A stretch of DNA of 64,000 nucleotides, taken from assembly GCA_910588495.1 (NCBI GenBank), contig CAJUPU010000001.1, positions 1 to 64,000 of the forward strand. The letters are read 5' to 3'. Below are positions 41,798 to 50,756 of the stretch, one piece after another. The notes under the pieces were generated by a model. That model ran no database searches. It saw only the letters and a program-made list of their open reading frames with translations, and had not been told where the DNA came from. A program made the position numbers and the translations under genes. Within the stretch, counting starts at the first letter, position 1, and the number at the start of each line of letters is the position of its first letter. The stretch comes from an uncultured Oscillospiraceae bacterium. GTDB taxonomy: Bacteria; Bacillota; Clostridia; Oscillospirales; Oscillospiraceae.

Positions 41798-42785
41798 CGC
41801 CGCTCTCCTCCTTGTTTTGTTCTTGGGTCCGGACCGCCTCGGCGGGCCGCTCCGCCGGCACCTGCCCCATCTCCTCCGCCGGCGCCGCCGCGCCGGATCC
41901 CAAAGGCGGCGTGGCGGGTCCCGCGGTCCTTCTGCGGTAGACATACAGCCCGATGGCCGCCGCCGCCGACACGACCCCCAGCATCTGGGACGAGCGGATG
42001 GGAGTGCCGAAGAAATACAGGCTGTCGGTGCGCAGCCCCTCGATGGCCGCCCGGCCCAGGCCGTACCAGATCACATAGCTGAGGAACATCTGGCCGTTGA
42101 ACTTCCGGCCCTTTTTCATCAGCAGGATCAGGAGGATGAGCCCCAGCAGGTTCCACAGGGACTCGTATAAAAAGGTTGGGTGGACGCCCAGCGTACCGTT
42201 CAAAACGCTCTCATAGGCCAGGTTCGACTCCAGCAGCCCGTCCCGCCACAACTCGTTGGCGATGGACTCCGAGCACATCCGCCAGGGCAGATCCGTCACG
42301 CCGCCGTAGGCCTCCACGTTGACGAAATTCCCCCACCGGCCGATCATCTGGCCGATGAGCAGGCCGTACACCGTGATGTCCATGCCGCTCCAGAAGTCCA
42401 CCTTGCGCACCTTGCAGAAGAGGAGGGCGGACACCACCGTGGCGATGACGCCGCCGTAGATGGCCAGTCCTCCGTCCCAGAAGGCGACGGCCCGGAGGAG
42501 GCTGAAGGAGCCCTCCGCCGTGAAGCACACCGCCGGGTTGAAGATCACGTAGTACAGCCGGGCGCCCAGGATGGCCGACGGCACCACCACGAAAATGGCG
42601 TCGGTGATGGTGTCCGGGTCCATCCCGAATTTTGGACACTTCCACAGGCCGAAGGCCACCGCCAGCAGGAATCCGGCGGCGATGATGACGCCGTACCAGT
42701 AGATATTGTGGCCAAAGACCGAGAAAGCCACCCGGTCCAGCTCAAATTCCAGCCCCAGGCCGGGGAAAAAAACAGTATTCGTCAT
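41772..42785 (-). CDS. lgt: Prolipoprotein diacylglyceryl transferase
   Basis: Membrane enzyme adding diacylglycerol to the lipobox cysteine. It has 337 residues with multiple membrane segments; YWYGVIIAAGFLLAV, DGGLAIYGGVI, GQMIGRWGNFVNVEAYG and LYESLWNLLGL are diagnostic. A hydrophilic proline/alanine/glutamate tail of about 50 residues follows the last membrane segment. ATG at 42785. It would process the three lipoproteins seen at 58-62 kb. Confidence 0.96.
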   Translation of the reverse strand: MTNTVFFPGLGLEFELDRVAFSVFGHNIYWYGVIIAAGFLLAVAFGLWKCPKFGMDPDTITDAIFVVVPSAILGARLYYVIFNPAVCFTAEGSFSLLRAVAFWDGGLAIYGGVIATVVSALLFCKVRKVDFWSGMDITVYGLLIGQMIGRWGNFVNVEAYGGVTDLPWRMCSESIANELWRDGLLESNLAYESVLNGTLGVHPTFLYESLWNLLGLILLILLMKKGRKFNGQMFLSYVIWYGLGRAAIEGLRTDSLYFFGTPIRSSQMLGVVSAAAAIGLYVYRRRTAGPATPPLGSGAAAPAEEMGQVPAERPAEAVRTQEQNKEESGDGGDTDRR

Positions 42786-42808
42786 GGCCGTTCCTCTCTT
42801 ATGTCTGT

Positions 42809-44080
42809 CTATCGCTCCGGGGCGATGATGGACAGGGCCGCCCGCTCCTCCGCGCACCACTCCCGCAGCAGCGCCTCTCCGTGCCCACGCTCGATGCTCT
42901 GGAACACCTGGGGGAAGCTGAGATAGTCCTCCCCGTCGAAGTGGGCCTCGGCCAGCTCGATGCAGGTGTCCTCCATGGAGTTGAGGTGGCGCACCATGGC
43001 GCCGTAAGCCGCCTTTTTCAGCCGCTCCCACAGCGCCGGGTCGATGCCCTCCGACCCCAGCCGGGCGGCCTCCTTCAGCACCTCGTCCCGGACCCGCTCC
43101 GGGTCCCGGCTCTCCCCCTCGGCCACCAGGTAGGCACACCCCGGGCCGGAGGAGTAGAAGCTGCCGAAGGAGCTGTTGAGCAGTCCCTGCTCATACAAAC
43201 GGCTGTACAGCGGCGCGGAGGGGCTGAACAGCACATCGCACACCAGTTCCGCCAGCAGCCGCTGGCGCAATCCCTCTCCCCGCTGCGCCGGGGTCCCCTT
43301 GAACCCCAGGGCGAACAGGGGCATGGACACCGCCATGGTCTTTCGGACCAGCCGCTCCCGCACCTGGGGGCGCTCCGGCTGGCCGTGGTCGGCGGGGGTG
43401 GCCGAGGAGCGCTCCTGGGTCAGCACCTCCTGGGCGATCTCCGCCACCCGCCGGGGGTCGATGTCTCCCGCCGCGCACAGCACCATGTTTCCCGGACGGT
43501 AGAAGGCCCGGTGGCACTGGTAGAGGGTGTCCGCCGTGATGTGGGAGATGGACTCCACCGTCCCCGCCACCCGGTTCCGCACCGGATGGTGGGCGTACAT
43601 GGCCTCCAGCAGGCCGTAATACGCCTCGTCGTTGGGGTCGTCCTCGCACATGCGGATCTCCTGGGCGATGATGCCCTGCTCCTTGTCCACGCTCTCGGGG
43701 GTGAACCAGGGGACGGACACGAAGGACAGCAGGGTGCGCAGGTTCTCCTCAAAGCCCTCCAAGCCGTCGAAATAATAGCCCGTCATGGACGCGGAGGTGA
43801 AGGCGTTGGGGTCCACCCCGTTGGCCGCCATGCGCTGGAGTGCGTTGCCGTCCCGGGTGTCGAAGCTCTTGTGCTCCAGGAAGTGGGCCACCCCCGCCGG
43901 GGTGTCCGTCCACTCCCCGTCCTCCCCCCGGAAGCGCAGGTCCATCCCGCCGTAGCGGGTGGCGAAAAAGGCGAACTTCTTGCTGTACGACGGCCGCACG
44001 TCCACATAGACGGCCAGCCCGTTGGGCAGCACGCAGTGGTGGACGGTCTGCCCCAGGGCGGTATGATCCAATCTGTCCAC
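42809..44080 (-). CDS. M16 family peptidase, YfmH/YmfH-like (active-site type)
   Basis: Pitrilysin-family protein of 423 residues with the inverted zinc motif HFLEH (His66, Glu69, His70) and a downstream NDEAYYGLLEAMY glutamate. In Bacillus the YmfF/YmfH pair has been tied to EF-P 5-aminopentanol modification and such pairs may form a heterodimer. The GTG at 44080 follows AAGGAGG by 8 bases, 3 bases after the partner gene. Confidence 0.88.
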   Translation of the reverse strand: MDRLDHTALGQTVHHCVLPNGLAVYVDVRPSYSKKFAFFATRYGGMDLRFRGEDGEWTDTPAGVAHFLEHKSFDTRDGNALQRMAANGVDPNAFTSASMTGYYFDGLEGFEENLRTLLSFVSVPWFTPESVDKEQGIIAQEIRMCEDDPNDEAYYGLLEAMYAHHPVRNRVAGTVESISHITADTLYQCHRAFYRPGNMVLCAAGDIDPRRVAEIAQEVLTQERSSATPADHGQPERPQVRERLVRKTMAVSMPLFALGFKGTPAQRGEGLRQRLLAELVCDVLFSPSAPLYSRLYEQGLLNSSFGSFYSSGPGCAYLVAEGESRDPERVRDEVLKEAARLGSEGIDPALWERLKKAAYGAMVRHLNSMEDTCIELAEAHFDGEDYLSFPQVFQSIERGHGEALLREWCAEERAALSIIAPER

Positions 44081-44083
44081 GGT

Positions 44084-45361
44084 TCAGCCCTCCTTTCCCG
44101 TCAGGCGGTAGACAGTGTCCAGCTCCAGCTTTTGGGCCGCCTCCACCACCTGGTCCGCCGTCACCGACTCCACCGCCCCGATCAGCTCCTCCCCCTCCCG
44201 GGCGGTGTGGAACAGCAGGCGGGTGAGCTGATCGTCCTCCAGCTGGGCCTGGCTGTCCCCGCGGCCCCGGAGGCTGTTGGCCGTCGTGCGCACGGCGGCG
44301 GTGAGCTCATCCTTGGTGAACTCGCCCCGCCTCACCGCCTCCAGCTGGGCCAGGATGGCCTCCTGCGCCCGGTCGAACTGGGCGAACTCCACCCCGGAGG
44401 ACACCACCATCAGCCCCTTGATCTTGTCCAGCATGGACGAGGCGTAGTAGCACAGGCTCATCTTCTCCCGCACGTTGAGGAACAGCTTGGAGTTGGCGCT
44501 GCCGCCGTACAGGGTATTGCACACCAGCAGGGCGGGATGCTCGGCGCTGCCCACGGCGATCCCGCCGGTGCGAAAGCCCATGGCCAGCTTGCCCTGGGTC
44601 ACGTCCATGGCGTCGGCCGCCGTGCGGACCGGCCCCTTGGGCTTCGCCGCCACCCGGCAGTCCACCGGGGCGGTCCGCCCCGTCAGAAGGGGCGCGAAGG
44701 AGCGGCGCACCGCGTCCTCCGCCCGCTCCGGCTCCGCCGACCCGCCGTAGTAGAAGGTCACCTTGGCCGCCGGGAGCAGGGCCTGATAGGCCGCCCACAG
44801 CTTCTCGGGAGACATGGCCCGGGCCTGCTCCGCACTGCCCAGCTTGTCCACCGCGTAGCGCTCCCCGGCGCACATCTCCTGGATCAGCCGGAACACGGCC
44901 CAGCTGCGCTTGTCGTTCACCCGGGCCTGGATGCGGTCGGCCAGATTGGCCCCCTCCGACTCCACGTAGTCCCGGCGGAAGGCCCCGTCCTGCAAAACGG
45001 GGTCCAGCAGCACCTCGCCCATGAGGGCGGCGGCGGGCTCCAGCACCGCCGAGCCGTCCAGCGCGTAGCGGTCGTCGATGAAGCTGCACAGCACGCTGAC
45101 GCACTGGCTCTCCCCCCGCTGGCGCACCCCGGCGCTGAGGGACGCGCCGTACAGCCCGTCGGTGGCGGCGGACAGCTTCTCCATGTCCGGGTGGTTCCGG
45201 GTGCCCCGGTAGAGCACCTCCGGGATGAGGGCGCCCGCCGTGGCGGTGTCCTCGCTGAGCGGGATGGTGAGGGTCGCCGCCAGCAGGCCGGTCTTGAATT
45301 TGTCGGTCCGGGTGACGGCCAGCTCCACGCCGTCCGCCAGCCGCTTCCAATGCTGCTCCAT
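44084..45361 (-). CDS. M16 family peptidase-like protein, YfmF/YmfF-like (inactive type)
   Basis: Protein of 425 residues with the M16 fold features ATLTIPLSEDTATAGALIPEVLYRGTR and NTLYGGSANSKLFLNVREKMSLCYYASS, but without HxxEH, so it is probably non-catalytic and supplies the substrate arm (including the R-Y type region) to its partner. ATG at 45361 follows AAGGAGG. First gene of yfmF-yfmH-lgt-folD. Confidence 0.87.
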   Translation of the reverse strand: MEQHWKRLADGVELAVTRTDKFKTGLLAATLTIPLSEDTATAGALIPEVLYRGTRNHPDMEKLSAATDGLYGASLSAGVRQRGESQCVSVLCSFIDDRYALDGSAVLEPAAALMGEVLLDPVLQDGAFRRDYVESEGANLADRIQARVNDKRSWAVFRLIQEMCAGERYAVDKLGSAEQARAMSPEKLWAAYQALLPAAKVTFYYGGSAEPERAEDAVRRSFAPLLTGRTAPVDCRVAAKPKGPVRTAADAMDVTQGKLAMGFRTGGIAVGSAEHPALLVCNTLYGGSANSKLFLNVREKMSLCYYASSMLDKIKGLMVVSSGVEFAQFDRAQEAILAQLEAVRRGEFTKDELTAAVRTTANSLRGRGDSQAQLEDDQLTRLLFHTAREGEELIGAVESVTADQVVEAAQKLELDTVYRLTGKEG

Positions 45362-45408
45362 AGCCTTCCTCCTTATCAGTCACAGCTTCTCCCATTCTCT
45401 GGATCGAT

Positions 45409-45437
45409 ATTATACATCATCCTCCGCCGTTTGACAC
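45409..45437 (-). promoter_or_regulatory. Promoter of yfmF-yfmH-lgt-folD
   Basis: Perfect TATAAT (45409-45414) with GTGTCA (45432-45437) 17 bases upstream on the minus strand; the -35 matches 4 of 6. Confidence 0.65.
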
Positions 45438-45508
45438 CTGTTATTTTGTCCAAAGTGGTAAATTTTTTTGAAACGGCCCGGAGACGGGGGCGGGCAGCCA
45501 TTTTCCCC

Positions 45509-45566
45509 TTGACTTTTTCCGCCGTGTGTGGTATAGTTCTGCATTGTAAAGTTCATGAACTTTACA
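45509..45566 (+). promoter_or_regulatory. Promoter of ylxM-ffh with a 22-bp perfect palindrome at the transcript start
   Basis: TTGACT (45509-45514), 17 bases, TATAGT (45532-45537). The palindrome, half-site TGTAAAGTTCA, occupies 45545-45566, right at the predicted +1. It could be a repressor operator or, in RNA, a 5' hairpin just ahead of the GGAGGT of ylxM. No regulator is assigned. Confidence 0.8.
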
Positions 45567-45591
45567 CAACACCTTGTGGAGGTAGCGTCCC

Positions 45592-45963
45592 ATGAAAAAT
45601 CAGGCATACCGTATGGCCATGCTGTTCGATTTTTACGGCGATCTGCTCACCGAGCGCCAGCGGGAGTTCTATGACCTCTACTACAACGAAGACCTGTCCC
45701 TGGCCGAGATCGCGGAGAACTACGGCATCTCCCGCCAGGGCGTGCGGGACGTGATCGTCCGGGCCGAGGCGGCCATGACGGAGATCGAGGACAAGACCCA
45801 CATCATCCGCCGCTTCCAGCAGTCGCGCCCGGCCATCGCCGCCATCGGCCAGGCCGCGGATACGCTGCTCCAGTCCATCGACCGGCGCAGCTACAACGAC
45901 GCCATGCTGGATGAGATCGCCCGCACCATCAAGGAAAACGTGGCCAAACTGGAGCAGGAGTAA
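45592..45963 (+). CDS. ylxM: YlxM, putative helix-turn-helix SRP-associated protein
   Basis: UPF0122 family protein of 123 residues with an HTH resembling sigma region 4 (LTERQREFYDLYYNEDLSLA, then EIAENYGISRQGVRDVIVRAE). YlxM stimulates or associates with the signal recognition particle in streptococci. ATG at 45592 follows GGAGGT; it ends 5 bases before ffh, its standard partner. Confidence 0.93.
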   Translation: MKNQAYRMAMLFDFYGDLLTERQREFYDLYYNEDLSLAEIAENYGISRQGVRDVIVRAEAAMTEIEDKTHIIRRFQQSRPAIAAIGQAADTLLQSIDRRSYNDAMLDEIARTIKENVAKLEQE

Positions 45964-45968
45964 CCATT

Positions 45969-47309
45969 ATGGCATTTGAAAGTCTCACCGACAAGCTGTC
46001 CAACGTGTTCAAGCGCCTGCGGGGCAAGGGCCGTCTCACCGAGGCCGACGTGAAGGAGGCCATGAAGGAGATCAAGATGGCCCTCCTAGAGGCGGACGTC
46101 AACTTCAAGGTGGTCAAGAGCTTCGTGGCCCAGGTCACCGAGCGGGCGGTGGGCCAGGACGTGATGGAGTCCCTCACCCCCGCCCAGATGATCGTGAAGA
46201 TCGTCAATGAAGAGCTCACCGCCCTCATGGGGGGCGGCGAGACCAAGCTGGCCATCTCCCCCGCCCCGCCCACCGTGGTCATGCTGGTGGGCCTCCAGGG
46301 CGCGGGCAAGACCACCAACGGCGCCAAGCTGGCGGGCCTGATGAAAAAGCAGGGCAAACGGCCCCTGCTGTGTGCCTGCGATGTGTACCGCCCCGCCGCG
46401 ATCAAGCAATTGGAAGTGGTGGGCCAGCAGCTGGACATCCCGGTGTTCCAGCTGGGCCAGATCGACCCGGTGGACATCGCCCGTGCCGCCGTGGAGCACG
46501 CCAAAAAGCACGGCAACGACATGGTGTTCCTGGACACCGCCGGGCGGCTCCACGTGGACGAGGCGCTGATGGACGAGCTGCGCCGGGTGAAACAGGCGGT
46601 CTCCCCCACCGAGATCCTGCTGGTGGTGGACGCCATGATCGGCCAGGACGCGGTCACCGCCGCCAAGGCCTTCGACGAGGCGCTGGACATCGACGGCGTC
46701 ATGCTCACCAAGCTGGACGGCGACGCCCGGGGCGGCGCGGCACTGTCCATCCGGGCGGTGACGGGCAAGCCCATCAAGTTCGCCGGCGTGGGCGAGAAGC
46801 TGGACGCGGTGGAGGTGTTCCACCCCGACCGCATGGCCGGCCGGATCCTGGGCATGGGCGACGTGCTCTCCCTCATCGAGAAGGCGGAGCAGAACCTGGA
46901 CGCCAAAAAGGCCGCCGAACAGATGGAGCGGCTGCGGAAAAACAAGTTCACCCTGGCTGACTTCTACGACCAGCTGATCCAGCTCAAAAGCATGGGCTCC
47001 ATGGAGGACATCATGGGGATGATGCCCGGCATGGGGGGCAAGAAGCTGGATCTGTCGGCGGACGAGGGCAATCTCAAGCGCATCGAGGCCATCATCCAGT
47101 CCATGACCCCCTACGAGCGGGAGAATCCCAATGTGCTCAACTCCAGCCGGAAAAAGCGCATCGCCGCCGGGTCCGGCACCCAGGTGGTGGACGTGAACCG
47201 GCTCTTGAAGCAGTTCGATATGATCCAGCAGCTCACCCGGCAGTTCGCCAACCCCAAGAAGGCCAAGGGGCTGTTTGGGAAGTTCAAAGGCATGGGGATG
47301 CCATTCTGA
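45969..47309 (+). CDS. ffh: Signal recognition particle protein Ffh
   Basis: SRP GTPase directing membrane proteins to the Sec translocon. It has 446 residues: N domain, G domain with VGLQGAGKTTNGAKLA, DTAGRLHVD and TKLDGDARGGAAL, and a methionine-rich M domain (MGSMEDIMGMMPGMGG) binding signal peptides and 4.5S RNA. ATG at 45969 after AGGAG. Confidence 0.98.
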   Translation: MAFESLTDKLSNVFKRLRGKGRLTEADVKEAMKEIKMALLEADVNFKVVKSFVAQVTERAVGQDVMESLTPAQMIVKIVNEELTALMGGGETKLAISPAPPTVVMLVGLQGAGKTTNGAKLAGLMKKQGKRPLLCACDVYRPAAIKQLEVVGQQLDIPVFQLGQIDPVDIARAAVEHAKKHGNDMVFLDTAGRLHVDEALMDELRRVKQAVSPTEILLVVDAMIGQDAVTAAKAFDEALDIDGVMLTKLDGDARGGAALSIRAVTGKPIKFAGVGEKLDAVEVFHPDRMAGRILGMGDVLSLIEKAEQNLDAKKAAEQMERLRKNKFTLADFYDQLIQLKSMGSMEDIMGMMPGMGGKKLDLSADEGNLKRIEAIIQSMTPYERENPNVLNSSRKKRIAAGSGTQVVDVNRLLKQFDMIQQLTRQFANPKKAKGLFGKFKGMGMPF

Positions 47310-47438
47310 AAACAGCATCCCGTACCTCGCACCTTTGCCCCAGCCAGATCCTCTGGTGAAGGCCGAAGGCATGTTGGTCAACGTCCCTTTCGGGACATTT
47401 ACCATAAACGATGAACAACTTTTGGAGGTGAACATACC

Positions 47439-47675
47439 ATGGTCAAGATCAGACTGCGCCGCATGGGCGCGAAGAAGGCCCCCTTCTACCGCGTTGTGGT
47501 CGCCGACTCCCGCTATCCCCGGGACGGCCGCTTCATCGAGGAGATCGGTACCTATGACCCCCGGCAGAACCCCGCCGCCGTCAATATCGACACCGACCGG
47601 GCCCAGGCCTGGATCAAAGCCGGCGCTCAGCCCACCGACACGGTGCGCGACCTGCTGAAAAAGGCTGGCCTGTAA
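47439..47675 (+). CDS. rpsP: 30S ribosomal protein S16
   Basis: Protein of 78 residues, full length, with MVKIRLRRMGAKKAPFYRVV and the FIEEIGTYDPR motif. ATG at 47439 after GGAGGTG. The 129-base gap from ffh holds a GTCCC-TTTC-GGGAC hairpin but no gene. Confidence 0.98.
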   Translation: MVKIRLRRMGAKKAPFYRVVVADSRYPRDGRFIEEIGTYDPRQNPAAVNIDTDRAQAWIKAGAQPTDTVRDLLKKAGL

Positions 47676-47693
47676 ATTCGATCAGGAGGCCCC

Positions 47694-47924
47694 ATGAAAG
47701 AATTGCTCACTTATATCGCCCGCAGCCTGGTGGACGATCCCGACGCGGTGTCCGTTTCTCAATATGAAACGCCCGCCGAGACGGTGCTGGAGCTTCGGGT
47801 GGCCCCCGGCGATATGGGCAAGGTGATCGGCCGCCAGGGCCGCATCGCCAAAGAGATCCGGGCGCTGATGCGCTCGGTGGCCCAGCGCCAAGGCAAAAAA
47901 CTCTCAGTCGATATCGTTGACTGA
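47694..47924 (+). CDS. khpA: KH-domain RNA-binding protein KhpA (YlqC)
   Basis: Single KH domain of 76 residues with the GxxG loop in GKVIGRQGRIAKEIRALM. In Firmicutes KhpA pairs with KhpB in RNA binding and cell-size control. Follows rpsP by 18 bases with AGGAGG before the ATG. A strong terminator follows. Confidence 0.94.
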   Translation: MKELLTYIARSLVDDPDAVSVSQYETPAETVLELRVAPGDMGKVIGRQGRIAKEIRALMRSVAQRQGKKLSVDIVD

Positions 47925-47931
47925 AACGAGG

Positions 47932-47962
47932 AACAGGCGGGGCGGTGCCCCGCCTGTTTTTT
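47932..47962 (+). terminator. Intrinsic terminator after khpA
   Basis: AACAGGCGGGGC/GCCCCGCCTGTT with loop GGT and a TTTTTT run, 8 bases after the khpA stop. It separates rpsP-khpA from rimM-trmD. Confidence 0.92.
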
Positions 47963-48014
47963 ACACGGGTCCCGGAGCCGTTTTCCGGCTGCGCGCCCAC
48001 GAGGAGGTATCACA

Positions 48015-48497
48015 ATGACGGAATTTCTCGACTGCGGCCAGATCGTCAACACCCATGGCGTCCACGGCGAGGTGCGCGTGGTCCCCTGGGCGGACAGCCC
48101 GGAGTTTTTGTGCCGGTTCTCCACCCTCTACGTGGACGGCGGGGCCATGGAGGTGTCCTCCAGCCGGGTGCACAAGGGCAGCGTCATCGCCCGGTTCCAG
48201 GGGGTGGACACGGTGGAGCGGGCCATGGCCCTCAAGGGAAAAACGGTCCAGATCCGCCGCTCCGACGCCAAGCTGCCCGAGGGGTCCTTCTTCCTGGCGG
48301 ACATCATCGGGCTGGACGTGGTGGATGAGCAGGGGCGCAGGCTGGGCGTCCTGAAGGAGGTCCTCTCCCCTTCCCGCCAGCAGGTCTACGTGGTGGCGGG
48401 AGAGCGGGAGTTCATGATCCCCGCCGTGCCCCAGTTCATTTTGGAGACCGATATCCAGGGCGGATATATCAAAGTGCGCCTGATCGAGGGGTTATAG
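48015..48497 (+). CDS. rimM: Ribosome maturation factor RimM
   Basis: 16S rRNA processing factor of 160 residues: N-terminal beta-barrel with CGQIVNTHGVHGEVRV and a C-terminal PRC domain (GLDVVDEQGRRLGVLKEVL, EFMIPAVPQFI). ATG at 48015 after GAGGAGG; 2 bases separate it from trmD. Confidence 0.96.
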   Translation: MTEFLDCGQIVNTHGVHGEVRVVPWADSPEFLCRFSTLYVDGGAMEVSSSRVHKGSVIARFQGVDTVERAMALKGKTVQIRRSDAKLPEGSFFLADIIGLDVVDEQGRRLGVLKEVLSPSRQQVYVVAGEREFMIPAVPQFILETDIQGGYIKVRLIEGL

Positions 48498-48499
48498 CC

Positions 48500-49786
48500 A
48501 TGTACCATATCGACATCATGACACTGTTCCCCGATACGGTGGGCGATGTGCTGTCCGAGTCCATCCTGGGCCGGGCCCAGGAGCGGGACATCCTGCGCAT
48601 CGAGACCCACCAGATCCGGGACTACACCCTGAACAGGCAGAAGCAGGTGGATGACTACCCCTACGGCGGGGGCCGGGGGGCGGTGCTCCAGGCCGACCCC
48701 CTGTACCAGTGCTGGAGCCACATCTGCGGCCAGTATGAGAAGCAGCCCCACACCATCTACCTCTCCCCCTGCGGCAGGACCTTCACCCAGGCGGACGCCA
48801 AACGGCTGGCCTGGGAGCAGGACCACCTGATCCTGGTGTGCGGCCACTATGAGGGCGTGGATGAGCGCTTCCTCGACGAGTGCGTGGACGAGGAGCTCTC
48901 CCTGGGCGACTTCGTCCTCACCGGCGGCGAGATCGCCGCCATGGCGGTGGCGGACGCGGTGTGCCGCCTGGTGCCCGGGGTGCTGTCCGACGCCCAGTGC
49001 TTCGAGAACGAGAGCCACTGGGACGGCCTGCTGGAGCACCCCCAATACTCCCGGCCCGAGGTGTGGCACGGCAGGGCGGTGCCCCCCGAGCTGCTCACCG
49101 GCGACCACGCCAAGGTGGAGCGCTGGCGGCGCAAGCAGTCCCTCCTGCGCACCCGGCAGCGGCGGCCCGACCTATACGAGAAGCTGGATCTGTCCTCCAA
49201 GGCCGACCAGAAGCTGCTGGAGGAGCTGGAGCGGGACCTGTCCCGCCCCGCCCTGCCCCAGCCGGTGGAGTGCCGCCCAGCGCAGGAGGGGGACCTGGAC
49301 GCCATGGAGGTCATTTTGGCCCAGGCCAAGGCGGTCCTGATCCCCATCGGCCAGTGGCACGACTACTATCCCGCCAGGGAAGATCTTGTCTCAGACATGG
49401 CCCGGGAGGAGTGCTATGTGCTCACCTGCGGCGGCCAGGTGGGCGGCTTCTTCACCCTCACCACCCAGCCTGAGGCGTGCTATGACGCCATCACCGACGG
49501 GAAATGGTCATCGGATGGACCATACGCCGTGATCCACCGCTGCGCCGTGGCGGAACAGTGGCGGGGGTCCGGGCTGGCCGACCATATGGCGGCGGCGTGG
49601 GAGTCGCTGGCCCTGGCCCAGGGGGTGGAGTGGCTGCGGGTGGACACTCACAAAAAGAACAAGGCCATGCAGGGCCTCATCCGCCGGAACGGCTTCCAAT
49701 ACCGGGGCAATGTGCTGATCGACGCTCCAGAGCAGTACGACCGCCGCCGGGTGGCATACGAGAAGCGGCTGAGACACCCCATCTGA
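48500..49786 (+). CDS. trmD: tRNA (guanine-37-N1)-methyltransferase TrmD fused to a C-terminal GNAT domain
   Basis: Protein of 428 residues, far longer than ordinary TrmD (about 240). Residues 1 to about 250 are a complete TrmD: IDIMTLFP, DYPYGGGRGAVLQADP, LVCGHYEGVDERF, SLGDFVLTGGE and the C-terminal helical domain. Residues about 258-428 form a GNAT acetyltransferase domain, with IHRCAVAEQWRGSGLADHMA (acetyl-CoA loop Q/RxxGxG/A), WLRVDTHKKNKAMQGLIRRNGF and Y-R-G near the end. The reading frame is continuous through the junction. The second activity and its substrate are unknown. ATG at 48500. Confidence 0.93.
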   Translation: MYHIDIMTLFPDTVGDVLSESILGRAQERDILRIETHQIRDYTLNRQKQVDDYPYGGGRGAVLQADPLYQCWSHICGQYEKQPHTIYLSPCGRTFTQADAKRLAWEQDHLILVCGHYEGVDERFLDECVDEELSLGDFVLTGGEIAAMAVADAVCRLVPGVLSDAQCFENESHWDGLLEHPQYSRPEVWHGRAVPPELLTGDHAKVERWRRKQSLLRTRQRRPDLYEKLDLSSKADQKLLEELERDLSRPALPQPVECRPAQEGDLDAMEVILAQAKAVLIPIGQWHDYYPAREDLVSDMAREECYVLTCGGQVGGFFTLTTQPEACYDAITDGKWSSDGPYAVIHRCAVAEQWRGSGLADHMAAAWESLALAQGVEWLRVDTHKKNKAMQGLIRRNGFQYRGNVLIDAPEQYDRRRVAYEKRLRHPI

Positions 49787-49822
49787 GATGTCAAAAAGGC
49801 CCCCGGATCCGCCTCCTCTCTC

Positions 49823-49850
49823 TTGACGATCTCGGCCGATATGATATAAT
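49823..49850 (+). promoter_or_regulatory. Promoter of degV-rsmA
   Basis: TTGACG (49823-49828), 16 bases, perfect TATAAT (49845-49850), followed by the palindrome TATGATATCATA (49857-49868) near the predicted +1. Confidence 0.78.
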
Positions 49851-49884
49851 CTGATTTATGATATCATATAAGGAGATCGTGAAT

Positions 49885-50721
49885 ATGAGCTTTTCCATCA
49901 TTGTTGACAGCTGCTGTGACTTGACCCCCGAGATGCGGTCGGACCCGGTGTTCCGCTCGATCCCGCTGACCATCCGCGTGGGCGGCAAGGACTACATCGA
50001 CGATCAGAGCCTGGACACCAGCCTGCTCATCTACGCCATGGACCAGAGCCCGGACGCCTCTTCCTCCTCCTGCCCCTCCCCCGGAGACTATCTGGAGGCG
50101 TTCCGCCAGGCGGAGGGCGACCTTTATGTGGTGACCCTGTCCGCCCTGCTCAGCGGCTCCCACAACAGCGCCTGGCAGGCAAAGCAGATGCTGCTGGAGG
50201 AGGAGCCTGAGCGGAACATCCACGTGTTCAACTCCTGTTCCGCCTCGGCGGGCGAGGTGCTGCTGGCCCAGGCGGTGCGCCGGCTGGCCGGGTCCGGCCT
50301 CCCCTTCGCCCAAGTGGTGGCCCGGACGGAGCAGACCATCGCCGAGACCAACACCCTGTTCGTGCTGGAGAACCTGGATAATCTGCGGAAAAACGGCCGC
50401 CTCACCAAGGTGCAGGCTATGCTCACCGGTGCGCTGCGCATCAAGCTCATCATGGGCGCCACCCCTGAGGGAGAGATCTGCAAGCACGGTCAGGCCCTGT
50501 CTGTCAAGCAGGCGCTGGCCAAGATCGTGGACATCATGGCGGCGGACGATAGGCATAAAGGAAAGATACTTTACATCGCCCAGTGCCTATGCCCTGAGCG
50601 GGCGGACCAGCTGTGGCAGCTGGCCCAGAAGAGCTGCCGGTTCGCCGGCGTGGCGATCACCGCCACCCGGGGGCTCAGCTCCTACTACGCCAACAGCGGC
50701 GGCGTCATCGTGGCCTATTGA
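49885..50721 (+). CDS. DegV family fatty-acid-binding protein
   Basis: Two-domain EDD-fold protein of 278 residues. N-terminal IIVDSCCDLTPEM and later VVTLSALLSGSHNSA and ENLDNLRKNGRL with GALRIKLIM are family hallmarks. Members bind fatty acids and, as FakB, present them to the kinase FakA; no fakA is visible nearby. The ATG at 49885 follows AAGGAG by 9 bases; an in-frame ATG 9 codons earlier lies in the promoter palindrome. Confidence 0.92.
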   Translation: MSFSIIVDSCCDLTPEMRSDPVFRSIPLTIRVGGKDYIDDQSLDTSLLIYAMDQSPDASSSSCPSPGDYLEAFRQAEGDLYVVTLSALLSGSHNSAWQAKQMLLEEEPERNIHVFNSCSASAGEVLLAQAVRRLAGSGLPFAQVVARTEQTIAETNTLFVLENLDNLRKNGRLTKVQAMLTGALRIKLIMGATPEGEICKHGQALSVKQALAKIVDIMAADDRHKGKILYIAQCLCPERADQLWQLAQKSCRFAGVAITATRGLSSYYANSGGVIVAY

Positions 50722-50756
50722 CATCCGGCACGGGGCCGGGAATCGGAGGATCGGAC

